16,472 bases of DNA from Promethearchaeota archaeon (GTDB taxonomy: Archaea > Asgardarchaeota > Lokiarchaeia > Sigyniarchaeales > Promethearchaeaceae), in assembly GCA_014729055.1 (NCBI GenBank), contig WJKO01000533.1, forward strand, positions 1-16,472, read 5' to 3'. Position 1 is the first letter of the stretch; each line of letters opens with the position of its first letter. This document shows positions 7,318-14,765 of the stretch, in pieces. The position numbers were made by a program, and so were the translations under genes. The notes beneath the pieces are model-generated. The model made no database searches and was not told the DNA's origin. It was given only the letters and a program-made list of their open reading frames with translations.

Positions 7318-8010
7318 ATGAAAATAGTTAGAATTACGAAAGATAAAAAGATTTATCTTAAAGTCTTATATTGGGGTCCTGCTGCTGGCGGAAAGACTAC
7401 TGCAGTTGATTCCTTATTCCGATTATGTAAAGAACAAGAGAAGGAATGGATACCTACTGGCAATCTTACAAAAATCGCTATGGCAAGTGGATCAACTCTC
7501 TATTTTGACCGAGGGATATTTCAGAGCAGAAAACAAACTAATATATTTTGGCATTGTTATACGGTAGCTGGACAATCCCGATTTGGACCACTGCGTAAAA
7601 AAGTATTTGCTGGTACCGACGGAGTTGTATTTGTTGCAGATTCACAGCGTTCGAGAATGCAAGATAATATTGACAGTTTAAAAGAATTAAAAAGAGTGGC
7701 TCAAGGCAATCTCATTAAACAAATACCTCTACTTATCATGTTAAATAAGAGAGATCTCGATGATATCATAGAGGTAAAAGAATGGGAAGAAATCATGAAA
7801 GATGAAGGGCTTATTTATGAGCAATCTAATGACTTAAGCATGTGGAATCCCCTTATCTATGAAACAGTTGCCTTATATGAACAAAGGAAGAATATATATC
7901 GTATTTTTTCGGAAGTTGCACGAAGAACTGTAATTTACCAAGCGTATGGTGATGGTAATGCTCCTGAAAAAACGAAGGCAAAGTTGCCCAAAGATGTTCC
8001 AGATCTATAA
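7318..8010 (+). CDS. MglA-like Ras-superfamily small GTPase
   Basis: This 230-aa protein is a GTP-binding switch of the MglA type, used in bacteria for polarity and widespread in archaea. The P-loop is GPAAGGKTT (residues 20-28). Switch II reads TVAGQSRF, matching the TVPGQ form of MglA instead of the DTAGQ of Ras. It is followed by a strongly MglA-like stretch, GTDGVVFVADSQ, and the guanine-specificity motif NKRD in LIMLNKRDLDD. No lipidation cysteine, signal peptide or membrane segment is visible, so it is probably cytosolic. The C-terminus ends in a short Lys/Pro-rich tail. The ATG at 7318 is preferred, but the GTG at 7315 directly before it adds only one residue. The gene stands alone after a long promoter region, 114 bp before the hydratase gene. 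Its partner (a roadblock/MglB-type GAP) is not in the immediate neighbourhood; the longin-like protein at 4118-5005 is the only possible relative. Confidence 0.9.
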   Translation: MKIVRITKDKKIYLKVLYWGPAAGGKTTAVDSLFRLCKEQEKEWIPTGNLTKIAMASGSTLYFDRGIFQSRKQTNIFWHCYTVAGQSRFGPLRKKVFAGTDGVVFVADSQRSRMQDNIDSLKELKRVAQGNLIKQIPLLIMLNKRDLDDIIEVKEWEEIMKDEGLIYEQSNDLSMWNPLIYETVALYEQRKNIYRIFSEVARRTVIYQAYGDGNAPEKTKAKLPKDVPDL

Positions 8011-8110
8011 AATGATGATAAAACTTCTTCCTTTTCGTATTTCTTGAATCTGAATATTTTTTAAATAATCTTCCTTATTTAAAGCTAAATTTAATTATCT
8101 AATAAAATCA

Positions 8111-8115
8111 GGGAG
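8111..8115 (+). promoter_or_regulatory. Ribosome binding site of the MaoC-like gene
   Basis: GGGAG lies 9 bp before the ATG at 8125 and supports that start. TTATTTAAAG around 8074-8083 could be the TATA box, giving a short leader. Confidence 0.5.
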
Positions 8116-8124
8116 CGAATTTAT

Positions 8125-8562
8125 ATGGCAGAAAATGTAAAAACCGCTAATTATGATAGTATTGAAGTTGGAAATAGTGCTTCTGTGACAAAAACAGTGA
8201 CTGAATCGGATGTAATATTGTTTGCCGGTATTACTGGTGACTTTAATCCACTGCATACAAATGAAGAATTTGCAAAAACCACACAATTTGGAAAGAGATT
8301 AGTGCATGGCTGTTTTAGCTCAGGATTGATTTCAAGGGCGCTTGGCATGAAATTACCCGGCCCTGGTGCTCTATACGTTTCGCAAACATCAAATTTTAAA
8401 AAACCAGTTTTTATTGGAGATACTCTAACTGCTAAAGTGACGGTCAATGAAAAATTTCTCAAGAAAGGTGGAAAATTGAAGTTTCTCAAATTGAAAACTG
8501 AAGTCTTGAATCAATCTGGCGTTGTTGTCACTGATGGAGAGGCAACAATGATAGTTCTGTAG
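8125..8562 (+). CDS. MaoC-like (R)-specific enoyl-CoA hydratase
   Basis: This 145-aa protein has the single hot-dog domain of the MaoC/PhaJ family. The members act on trans-2-enoyl-CoA to give (R)-3-hydroxyacyl-CoA. The hydratase motif is clear: FAGITGDFNPLHTNEEFA, with Asp39 and His44 as the catalytic pair, then VHGCFSSGLIS, which shapes the active-site helix and dimer interface. Length matches stand-alone PhaJ-type enzymes (about 135-150 aa), which work as dimers in the cytosol. No dehydrogenase, thiolase or polyester synthase gene lies nearby, so the pathway is unknown; a role in fatty acid or butyrate-type acyl-CoA metabolism is an inference. The gene starts 114 bp after the GTPase stop and is followed by a T-run, so it may be its own unit. 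Confidence 0.9.
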   Translation: MAENVKTANYDSIEVGNSASVTKTVTESDVILFAGITGDFNPLHTNEEFAKTTQFGKRLVHGCFSSGLISRALGMKLPGPGALYVSQTSNFKKPVFIGDTLTAKVTVNEKFLKKGGKLKFLKLKTEVLNQSGVVVTDGEATMIVL

Positions 8563-8572
8563 CGCAAACAAA

Positions 8573-8580
8573 TTTTTTTT
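8573..8580 (+). terminator. T-run downstream of the MaoC-like gene
   Basis: Eight T's begin 10 bp after the stop at 8562. Archaeal transcription often ends at such T-runs without a hairpin. No other terminator is visible before the next gene. Confidence 0.5.
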
Positions 8581-8610
8581 TAAATTATAAAAACTTTTAA
8601 ATTATAAAAA
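8578..8610. repeat. Two tandem copies of a 16-base AT-only unit
   Basis: TTTTAAATTATAAAAA occurs exactly at 8578-8593 and 8595-8610, separated by one C (period 17). It lies directly after the T-run of the MaoC-like gene. It could be part of a terminator or chance low-complexity sequence. Confidence 0.7.
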
Positions 8611-8908
8611 ATGATTAACTATCAAGCTGAATATTTCATAAAAGTTGATATAGATATGATTAAAGATACTTCCTTCATATTTTTCGTTCAATTTAATTAT
8701 GGATATTGGGCTTGGCGCGAGCTCTAAGCGGTATTTTTATTAAACTGACTTAGAGAACCTTATTTTGGATAATCATTTTAAACATATAATCGTTTAACCG
8801 CGAAATGTTTAAATTTTAACTTAATTTTATCACTTAATTAAAAATTAACGTTAAGAGATTCTTAATTGGTATCTGCTGTTGGTTTAAGAAATTGCACGCC
8901 TTGAGCCG
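8611..8908. other. Non-coding stretch before trpB2, no gene found
   Basis: This is the middle of the 413-bp gap between the MaoC-like gene and trpB2. I see no reading frame of note. A short less AT-rich patch (8701-8732) is followed by an inverted repeat, CTCTAAG at 8722-8728 and CTTAGAG at 8749-8755, with a 20-base loop. TTAACGTTAA (8845-8854) is a perfect 10-bp palindrome about 60 bp before the TATA box. The element TTTAA recurs often. No TrpY-type TGTACA site is seen. Confidence 0.5.
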
Positions 8909-8911
8909 AAA

Positions 8912-8920
8912 ATATAAATA
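8912..8920 (+). promoter_or_regulatory. TATA box of trpB2
   Basis: ATATAAATA follows the purine-rich CCGAAAA, a plausible BRE. The predicted transcription start is near 8940, giving a leader of about 35 bases that holds the ribosome site at 8964-8968. Confidence 0.55.
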
Positions 8921-8963
8921 AAAATAAGAATAAAAAAGAAATAACAAAATAATCTCTAAACTA

Positions 8964-8968
8964 GAGGT
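8964..8968 (+). promoter_or_regulatory. Ribosome binding site of trpB2
   Basis: GAGGT lies 7 bp before the ATG at 8976 and fixes that start; it is one of the clearest Shine-Dalgarno sequences in the window. Confidence 0.65.
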
Positions 8969-8975
8969 AAAAAAA

Positions 8976-10370
8976 ATGGATTTAATGAATAACAAGATAC
9001 AATTACCATTGGAAAAGCTTCCAAGGAAATGGTTGAATATTGCGCCTTTTATGAAATCTAAACCATATCCCTTACTTTTACCAAATGGAAAACCAGCGGA
9101 TTTTGATACAATGTGTCAAATATTTCCAACTGAATGTGTTAAACAAGCAGTCTCTCAAGAAGAATTTATAGATATTCCAAAAGAAATACTAGAAGCTTAT
9201 GTGTTATGCTCAAGACCAACTCCAATTCAAAGAGCTTATCGTCTGGAAAAAGCTATCGGTGTTGAGGGAGATGATATAAAAATATTCTTTAAACGCGAAG
9301 ATGTCTCTCCTATGGGATCTCATAAAGGAAATACGGCTATTGCACAAGCATATTTTGCAAGAGAACAAGGCCTAAAAGGACTTACAACGGAGACGGGTGC
9401 AGGACAATGGGGCAGTGCACTTAGTTTAGGCGGTGCTTTAATGGATTTACAGATAAAAGTCTGGATGGTTCGAATATCATACCAACAGAAACCAGGACGG
9501 AAAACTTTAATGAATTCATTAGGAGCCACTGTGTTACCATCTCCTTCAGATCAAACACAAGCTGGAAAGAAATTCTATGAAAAGGATTCTAATCATCCGG
9601 GTAGTCTGGGAATCGCGATTAGCGAAGCGGTAGAAGCAAGTATGAGTAGTGATGAATTTCGATACTCTCTTGGATCCGTAGTTGATTTTGTATGTCTCCA
9701 TCAGACAATTGTGGGTCAAGAAGCCAAAATGCAAATGGAAATGATAAATGAATATCCTGATGTCATTATTGGTTGTATTGGCGGTGGTAGTAATTTTGCT
9801 GGTTTAGCGTTTCCATTTATGAAAGATAAACTAACTGGAAAGAAGCCAAACTTAGATATAATAGGTGTAGAACCCATGGCCTGTCCGTCATTGACGAAAG
9901 GGGAATTTACGTGGGATTTCGGTGATACAGCTCATGTTGCTCCAATTGTTAAAATGTATACTCTTGGTAATTCTTTTATACCGGCCCCTGTACACGCTGG
10001 TGGGTTAAGATATCACGGTGCAGCGCCGTTAGTATCTCTAGCAACCCATGATGGCGTAATGCGTAGTATAGCTTTACATCAACTGGAAACACTAAATGCA
10101 GGTATTATAATGTCTAAGAGTGAAGCACTCATCCCTGCACCAGAAACAACACATGCACTTGCTGCTGCTATTAATGTGGCTAAAGAGGCAAAACAAAACG
10201 GCGAAAAGAAGACTATTTTGTATAATCATAGTGGTCATGGTTTTCTTGATCTACAAGCGTATGAGAAATTAATAGCTGGCGATTTAGTTGATTACGAATA
10301 TCCAGATGAGGAAGTTAAAAAGTCTCTATCAGAACTGCCGGATGTTGATGAATCGACCTTCATGGGCTAA
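8976..10370 (+). CDS. trpB2: Tryptophan synthase beta chain, TrpB2 type
   Basis: This PLP enzyme joins indole and serine to make tryptophan. The 464-aa protein is of the long TrpB2 class: SRPTPIQRAYRLEK (79-92), the PLP lysine Lys117 in MGSHKGNTA, ETGAGQWGSALS (139-150) where ordinary TrpB1 has ETGAGQHG, the PLP-phosphate loop GCIGGGSNFAG (266-276), GLRYHGAAPLVS (343-354) and the C-terminal PAPETTHAL. TrpB2 also differs in its N-terminus, which lacks the usual contact region for the alpha subunit. No trpA or other trp gene is next to it; the gene is flanked by a long promoter region and by T-runs. TrpB2 enzymes are thought to salvage free indole or to act on phosphoserine in some lineages; which applies here is not visible. 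Confidence 0.95.
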   Translation: MDLMNNKIQLPLEKLPRKWLNIAPFMKSKPYPLLLPNGKPADFDTMCQIFPTECVKQAVSQEEFIDIPKEILEAYVLCSRPTPIQRAYRLEKAIGVEGDDIKIFFKREDVSPMGSHKGNTAIAQAYFAREQGLKGLTTETGAGQWGSALSLGGALMDLQIKVWMVRISYQQKPGRKTLMNSLGATVLPSPSDQTQAGKKFYEKDSNHPGSLGIAISEAVEASMSSDEFRYSLGSVVDFVCLHQTIVGQEAKMQMEMINEYPDVIIGCIGGGSNFAGLAFPFMKDKLTGKKPNLDIIGVEPMACPSLTKGEFTWDFGDTAHVAPIVKMYTLGNSFIPAPVHAGGLRYHGAAPLVSLATHDGVMRSIALHQLETLNAGIIMSKSEALIPAPETTHALAAAINVAKEAKQNGEKKTILYNHSGHGFLDLQAYEKLIAGDLVDYEYPDEEVKKSLSELPDVDESTFMG

Positions 10371-10402
10371 CTAGTAACAGATATTGTAACTTTCTAAAAT
10401 TA

Positions 10403-10441
10403 TTTTTTTCATATTTTTTTAAAACTTTCATTCTCTTTTTT
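10403..10441 (+). terminator. Series of T-runs after trpB2
   Basis: T-runs of 7, 7 and 6 bases lie at 10403-10409, 10414-10420 and 10436-10441, starting 32 bp after the stop. Multiple T-runs of this kind are the usual intrinsic terminators of archaea. No hairpin is seen. Confidence 0.55.
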
Positions 10442-10490
10442 GTCTTGAACTAAAAAATCAAATATTTCTTCGAATAAATAATTAATTACA

Positions 10491-10685
10491 ATGGAAATGA
10501 TTTTTGGTGTTATTGAGGATTTGATAGAAAAAGCTCAAAACGGAACAACTGAGCAAAAGGAAGACGCAAAGAATTCTCTAAAAAATAATATGGGTCAATT
10601 CGTTTCTAACTTAGAAGAATTAGTTAATCAAGGTAATGAAGAAGCTGCTGATCTATTAAAACAACTAAAATCAATTGATGTATAA
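10491..10685 (+). CDS. Small helical protein of 64 aa, unknown function
   Basis: I do not recognise this protein. It is predicted from composition to be almost wholly helical, acidic (many Glu and Asp) with Lys between, and without cysteine, signal peptide or membrane segment. The pattern of its second half, NNMGQFVSNLEELVNQGN then EEAADLLKQLK, resembles a helix pair of a HEAT or TPR-type repeat. The start could be ATG 10491 or ATG 10497. No Shine-Dalgarno is visible, and an AT-rich box near 10459-10468 would place the transcript start at about 10490, so a leaderless mRNA is possible. The gene ends 12 bp before the transglutaminase-like gene, which has its own ribosome site, so the two are probably co-transcribed. 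Confidence 0.65.
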   Translation: MEMIFGVIEDLIEKAQNGTTEQKEDAKNSLKNNMGQFVSNLEELVNQGNEEAADLLKQLKSIDV

Positions 10686-10697
10686 GAGAGGATAAAA

Positions 10698-12134
10698 ATG
10701 AGACGAAATGCACGAGGAAAAAAGTTTTTTCTTATAATTACTTTGCCAATCGTAATTCTGCTAATATTGTTCTCAATAATTTATTTTATGAGCAATTTTT
10801 TGATGATAGCTATTGTGGGTTTGGTTGTGTTTGGAGGTATATCCCTTACACGGCTTAAAGACGTTCCTTATATATGTATCTCTAAGTTTGCAATTATTAT
10901 GCTTTTGATTTGTGGGGGAACATTTATTGGTTTATTTGCCCCACATGTTTGGGTAAATCAATTTACCACAAACCTAAATAAAAGCGCTTTAATTGAGCCA
11001 GATAATGAAGTAATCATCTCACTCGAATCAAAATTCGATGACTGGATAACGAATGACAAACCCAATATCGAAAAATACAATGGATGGGTGATGGGATACC
11101 AAAATTGGTCTTTTGTACCATTTCAGTACAAATATTATGAGCGTTATAATTATGATATTGATTTTAATGTAGTAGACTTCGACGATCTTTCATTACCTGA
11201 ACAGATGTATGTCGTTAATTATTTCGTTCAATATGTTATTATGGATTACGAACATGACATTCACATCTATGGGTCAAATGAGTATAAAGCAACAGTAGAT
11301 GAGATCTTAGCCGTTGGATATAATTCTGGATGGACTGAAAAAAGTCAAGATGATTGCGATGGCAGTGCCGTTGTAACCGTTTCATTATTACAGCGATTGG
11401 GTTACGATGCATATATTGGGTCGGGAAGAAGCCATTGGTATAGCGTGGTAGAACAACAAGAAGGAGACGATTGGTATAGGCCGATATTTTTAAATAATTG
11501 GCCAAGTATTCATGTATTTTATTACTTTAACCAAGATCGCATTGTTTTAGGACAGCCCCTAATGGATACAATACAAGATGTCTGGCTACTTGATGACTAT
11601 GATGAGATAGAAGGAATACTTGAATTTGCGTCAACCAGATACTATTTGGTCTTTATTGCTGCAGTTTTAGTTTCGCTGATAGGCGTTCTACTCGTTTGTT
11701 ATCCAAGGAAACAAAATGATGATATTTCTCAACGAATTACTTCCCAGAGAACAAGACGTAAAGAAAAACTAGAATCTAAAGCGTTTATAGGACATCGAAA
11801 AAATCCGTTATATTGGTTAGCACGAGGTACATATGTCCGAACGGGACATCCTTTTAAGAAAGAATATGTTAATTATTGGCTCGACGTAGCGTGGACATCT
11901 ATCGCTTTATTTTTACTTGTTATCGGCATCTTTGAATTGAATATCACTTATTGGTTGTATTCCTATCTTGCTATTGGATTATTTATTATCCTAATCGTTT
12001 TAGATACCCATCTTGTTCCAAAAACTAAAGATAAAATTGTTGTAGCTATAAAATCTAAAAAAACTCGAGATATGAATTCCGAGGTTTCGGCGAAGATCGA
12101 ACCAGAGACTGAGATTGAAGAAAGTGGACAATAA
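10698..12134 (+). CDS. Membrane-anchored transglutaminase-like protein
   Basis: This 478-aa protein has about six membrane segments: roughly 9-31, 33-51, 61-83, 315-336, 396-413 and 418-439. The positive-inside rule (RRNARGKK at the start; RTRRKEK after the fourth) places residues 84-314 outside the cell. That outer part contains a transglutaminase-fold core: Cys220 in DDCDGSAVVTVSLLQRLGYD, then His246 in SGRSHWYSVVE. The spacing matches the cysteine and histidine of the catalytic triad; the third acidic residue is not certain. Such domains act as cysteine peptidases or in cross-linking, and their substrate here is unknown. The charged C-terminal tail (to residue 478) is cytosolic. GAGAGGA at 10686-10692 is the ribosome site. 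The last 10 bases overlap the 3' end of tRNA-Ala on the other strand. Confidence 0.85.
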   Translation: MRRNARGKKFFLIITLPIVILLILFSIIYFMSNFLMIAIVGLVVFGGISLTRLKDVPYICISKFAIIMLLICGGTFIGLFAPHVWVNQFTTNLNKSALIEPDNEVIISLESKFDDWITNDKPNIEKYNGWVMGYQNWSFVPFQYKYYERYNYDIDFNVVDFDDLSLPEQMYVVNYFVQYVIMDYEHDIHIYGSNEYKATVDEILAVGYNSGWTEKSQDDCDGSAVVTVSLLQRLGYDAYIGSGRSHWYSVVEQQEGDDWYRPIFLNNWPSIHVFYYFNQDRIVLGQPLMDTIQDVWLLDDYDEIEGILEFASTRYYLVFIAAVLVSLIGVLLVCYPRKQNDDISQRITSQRTRRKEKLESKAFIGHRKNPLYWLARGTYVRTGHPFKKEYVNYWLDVAWTSIALFLLVIGIFELNITYWLYSYLAIGLFIILIVLDTHLVPKTKDKIVVAIKSKKTRDMNSEVSAKIEPETEIEESGQ

Positions 12135-12197
12135 GGGAGTTGAACCCTTGGCCTCCAGAATGCGAATCTGGCGCTCTTCCAACTGAGCTAATTGCCC
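12125..12197 (-). tRNA. tRNA-Ala (anticodon CGC)
   Basis: Reading the minus strand from 12197 to 12125 gives a complete 73-base cloverleaf without intron. The acceptor stem pairs GGGCAAT with ATTGTCC, including G3-U70, the main identity element of alanine tRNAs. The D stem is GCTC/GAGC with loop AGTTGGAA. The anticodon stem CCAGA/TCTGG holds loop TTCGCAT, so the anticodon is CGC and reads GCG. The variable loop is AGGCC and the T arm AAGGG-TTCAACT-CCCTT. The discriminator base is A73. CCA is not encoded and must be added later. The 3' end overlaps the last 10 bases of the transglutaminase-like gene on the opposite strand. Confidence 0.97.
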
Positions 12198-12219
12198 ATT
12201 CAATATTTTTTATTAATTT

Positions 12220-12228
12220 TTTTATATT
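12220..12228 (-). promoter_or_regulatory. TATA box of tRNA-Ala
   Basis: AATATAAAA on the minus strand is centred about 27 bp upstream of the first base of the tRNA, the standard spacing for archaeal promoters. The same AT-rich block may also serve valS in the other direction, since the two genes diverge from this 132-bp gap. Confidence 0.55.
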
Positions 12229-12329
12229 CCGGAAAATATTTCAATTTTTCTAAATTCGATAAAAAAATAATCTTTTTTTTGTTTCCTAAGTTATTTTTCT
12301 TAAGAAAGAATTCGGAAGACTTGGTTTCA

Positions 12330-14765
12330 ATGCCAGAGAAAAAGACAGCTAAAAAGAAAAGTAAGAAAAAAAGAAGAAAATCCAAAGTTACAATAAAACG
12401 TTGGAAATTTAATGAAGAATTGAAAATTTTGGAAGAATGGGAACAAAAAGGCATATATGAAAAATACAAACTTGATCCAAACTCAAAGAAACCCATTTTT
12501 AGTATTGATACACCTCCACCATATCCGTCAGGTAAATGGCATATAGGGGCGGTTAGTCAATATACCATGATAGATATGATTGCCAGGATCCAGAGATTAC
12601 GTGGTTATAATGTTTTATTTCCATGGGGATTGGATCGTAATGGAATTAATATCGAGTTTACAGTCGAAAAAAAATATAATAAGCCCCTACATGAATGGGA
12701 ACGTGCAGAATTCATTGCAAAATGTAAGGAAGAAATCACAAAAATCTCCAATGAAATTGATAGGATAGCAAAGCGAATTGGATGTTCAATGGATTTTGAG
12801 GGACATTATAAAACTGATGACCCGAAATATCGTGCGGTTACTCAGCGTAGTTTTATCGAGTTATTTAAAAATGGGGATGTATATGAGGACTTTAGACCAA
12901 ATAACTATGACCCTAGTTTAAAAACAACCATCGCAGATGCTGAAATATATTACTCGGAAGGTGATATTAGGTTAAATTATATCAAATTTCCGATTAAAGG
13001 TCGTGAAGATCTAACAGATAAGAATGGCTATTTGCTCATCGCCACAACCCGCCCAGAGTTAATTTGTGCTTGTCAAATTATATTAGTACATCCAGATGAT
13101 GATCGATTTAAAGATTTACACGGAAAATATGCATATCTTCCCCTTTACAACGTTGATGAGAAGTATAATCGAGCAGTTAAAATTATTCCACATCCCGCTG
13201 CTAGCATGGAATATGGAACTGGTGCGGTGATGATATGTTCCTATGGTGATTCAACTGATGTTCAATTATTTAGAGAATTGGAATTAGAACCGATAGCTGG
13301 ACTTGTATTAGACGACAAGGGTAATGTTGTTTTAGGAGAGGCTGCTGGAAAGTATCAAGGGATGAATGTGGAAAGAGGTAGGACTGAAATAGTAGATGAT
13401 CTCGATGCATATGGTTATCTTGATTACTATGAAGTGGTTGAACATAAGTATCCTGTTTGTGAACGAAGTGGAGAACGTATTGAAATCATAATGCTAAAAG
13501 AATATTATATTAAACAGGTAGAATATTTGGATGAACTGAAGAAAATTGCCGATGAAATGAACTTTCACCCCAAGAAGAATAAATCAATACTTTTGGATTG
13601 GATCAATAGCATAACAATAGATTGGCCTATCTCTCGACGGAGATATTACCACACAGAAATTCCTGTCTGGAGATGTAAAAAATGCGGTGAAATGCATTTA
13701 CCAGAGCCAGGACCTTATTATAGACCATGGTGTGAAGAAGCTCCTTTTAAAGATGAACCATGTAAGAAATGTGGGTGCAAAGATGGATATATTGGTGAAG
13801 AGAAAACATTTGATACTTGGATGGATTCCTCAAACAGTAGTGCTTATGTTATTAAATACGGTCAAGATATGGAGTTCTTTAAAGAAAACCATCCTTGTTC
13901 TTTACGTCCTCAAGGCAGAGAGATTGTCAGAACGTGGTTGTATTATACAATGTTGAAGAATTTTCTATTATTTAATAAGAAACCCTTTGAACACGTATGG
14001 ATTTCAGGATTAGGTATGGATCAACATGGCAAAAAAATGTCAAAAACTAAGGGAAACGTAATTGATCCTGATTTAGTAATTAATAAATATGGTGTAGATA
14101 CATTTCGATACTGGGCGGCGACGGTCAGCCACGTTGGAGATGATTTTCGTATTGATGAAGAAAAAATAAGAAATACGGGTAAAATAATTACAAAATTCTT
14201 CAATATTGCAAAGTATGTAGCCTTTTTTGAGGATAAATCTGTAGACTTATCAACGCTAAAATTAAAACCGATAGATAAATGGATACTTGCGGAATTAAAC
14301 AGAGCAATAGAACAGTGTACTAACGGCTATGATGATTTCGATTTTATTGTACCGGCACAATCTATTCGTAATTTTGCCGTTAATTTATTCGCATCGCACT
14401 ATATTGAAATCGCAAAGCAAAGAGCTTATGAAGGTGATGCAGGTGTAGCGGCAGTCCTACATACTTGCTTGAAGGCGATCTTAAAGATCTTGCATCCTAT
14501 AACCCCGTTTATCACGTATAAACTTTATGAAATGATCTATGACGGAGATATCCAATTTGCTAATTATCCAGAATTAGTAAAAGAAAAAGAGGTATCAGAA
14601 TATGGGGAATATACTGAGGATCTAATAGGTTTTAATTCTTTAGTTTGGAAAGAAAAACACGAGAAAGGAATATCACTAAAAGATCCCATTGATATGGATG
14701 TAAGTGAGAAACTCAAACCTTTTAAAGAAGACCTAATTGCGATGCATAGTCTCAAAAAGAGTTAA
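12330..14765 (+). CDS. valS: Valyl-tRNA synthetase (class I)
   Basis: This enzyme charges tRNA-Val. The 811-aa protein has the class I Rossmann fold with DTPPPYPSGKWHIGA (60-74), the CP1 editing domain (LIATTRPELICACQI, and GTGAVMICSYGDSTD with the expected editing Asp), a zinc-knuckle-like insertion (Cys449, Cys452, Cys468, Cys478, Cys481), DTWMDSSNSSAYV (495-507), the ValRS-typical LRPQGREIVRTW, and HGKKMSKTKGNVIDP (566-580). The last 230 residues form the helical anticodon-binding domain. HIGH is HIGA here and KMSKS is KMSKT. The ATG at 12330 is chosen because the frame upstream (to a TTG at 12192) would run through the tRNA and codes for unlike sequence. The N-terminus carries a Lys-rich extension of about 20 residues, as in several eukaryotic synthetases. 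The 3' end overlaps the next gene by 33 bp, tail to tail. Confidence 0.94.
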   Translation: MPEKKTAKKKSKKKRRKSKVTIKRWKFNEELKILEEWEQKGIYEKYKLDPNSKKPIFSIDTPPPYPSGKWHIGAVSQYTMIDMIARIQRLRGYNVLFPWGLDRNGINIEFTVEKKYNKPLHEWERAEFIAKCKEEITKISNEIDRIAKRIGCSMDFEGHYKTDDPKYRAVTQRSFIELFKNGDVYEDFRPNNYDPSLKTTIADAEIYYSEGDIRLNYIKFPIKGREDLTDKNGYLLIATTRPELICACQIILVHPDDDRFKDLHGKYAYLPLYNVDEKYNRAVKIIPHPAASMEYGTGAVMICSYGDSTDVQLFRELELEPIAGLVLDDKGNVVLGEAAGKYQGMNVERGRTEIVDDLDAYGYLDYYEVVEHKYPVCERSGERIEIIMLKEYYIKQVEYLDELKKIADEMNFHPKKNKSILLDWINSITIDWPISRRRYYHTEIPVWRCKKCGEMHLPEPGPYYRPWCEEAPFKDEPCKKCGCKDGYIGEEKTFDTWMDSSNSSAYVIKYGQDMEFFKENHPCSLRPQGREIVRTWLYYTMLKNFLLFNKKPFEHVWISGLGMDQHGKKMSKTKGNVIDPDLVINKYGVDTFRYWAATVSHVGDDFRIDEEKIRNTGKIITKFFNIAKYVAFFEDKSVDLSTLKLKPIDKWILAELNRAIEQCTNGYDDFDFIVPAQSIRNFAVNLFASHYIEIAKQRAYEGDAGVAAVLHTCLKAILKILHPITPFITYKLYEMIYDGDIQFANYPELVKEKEVSEYGEYTEDLIGFNSLVWKEKHEKGISLKDPIDMDVSEKLKPFKEDLIAMHSLKKS

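Noticed and set aside
8012..8053. C/D-box RNA candidate: ATGATGA and CTGA 31 bases apart after the GTPase gene
   Set aside because: No D' or C' boxes and the spacer is T-rich; both boxes are common by chance in such sequence.
12192..12329. 46-residue N-terminal extension of ValRS from a TTG
   Set aside because: It would begin inside the tRNA gene and is low-complexity, unlike ValRS; the ATG at 12330 is preferred.
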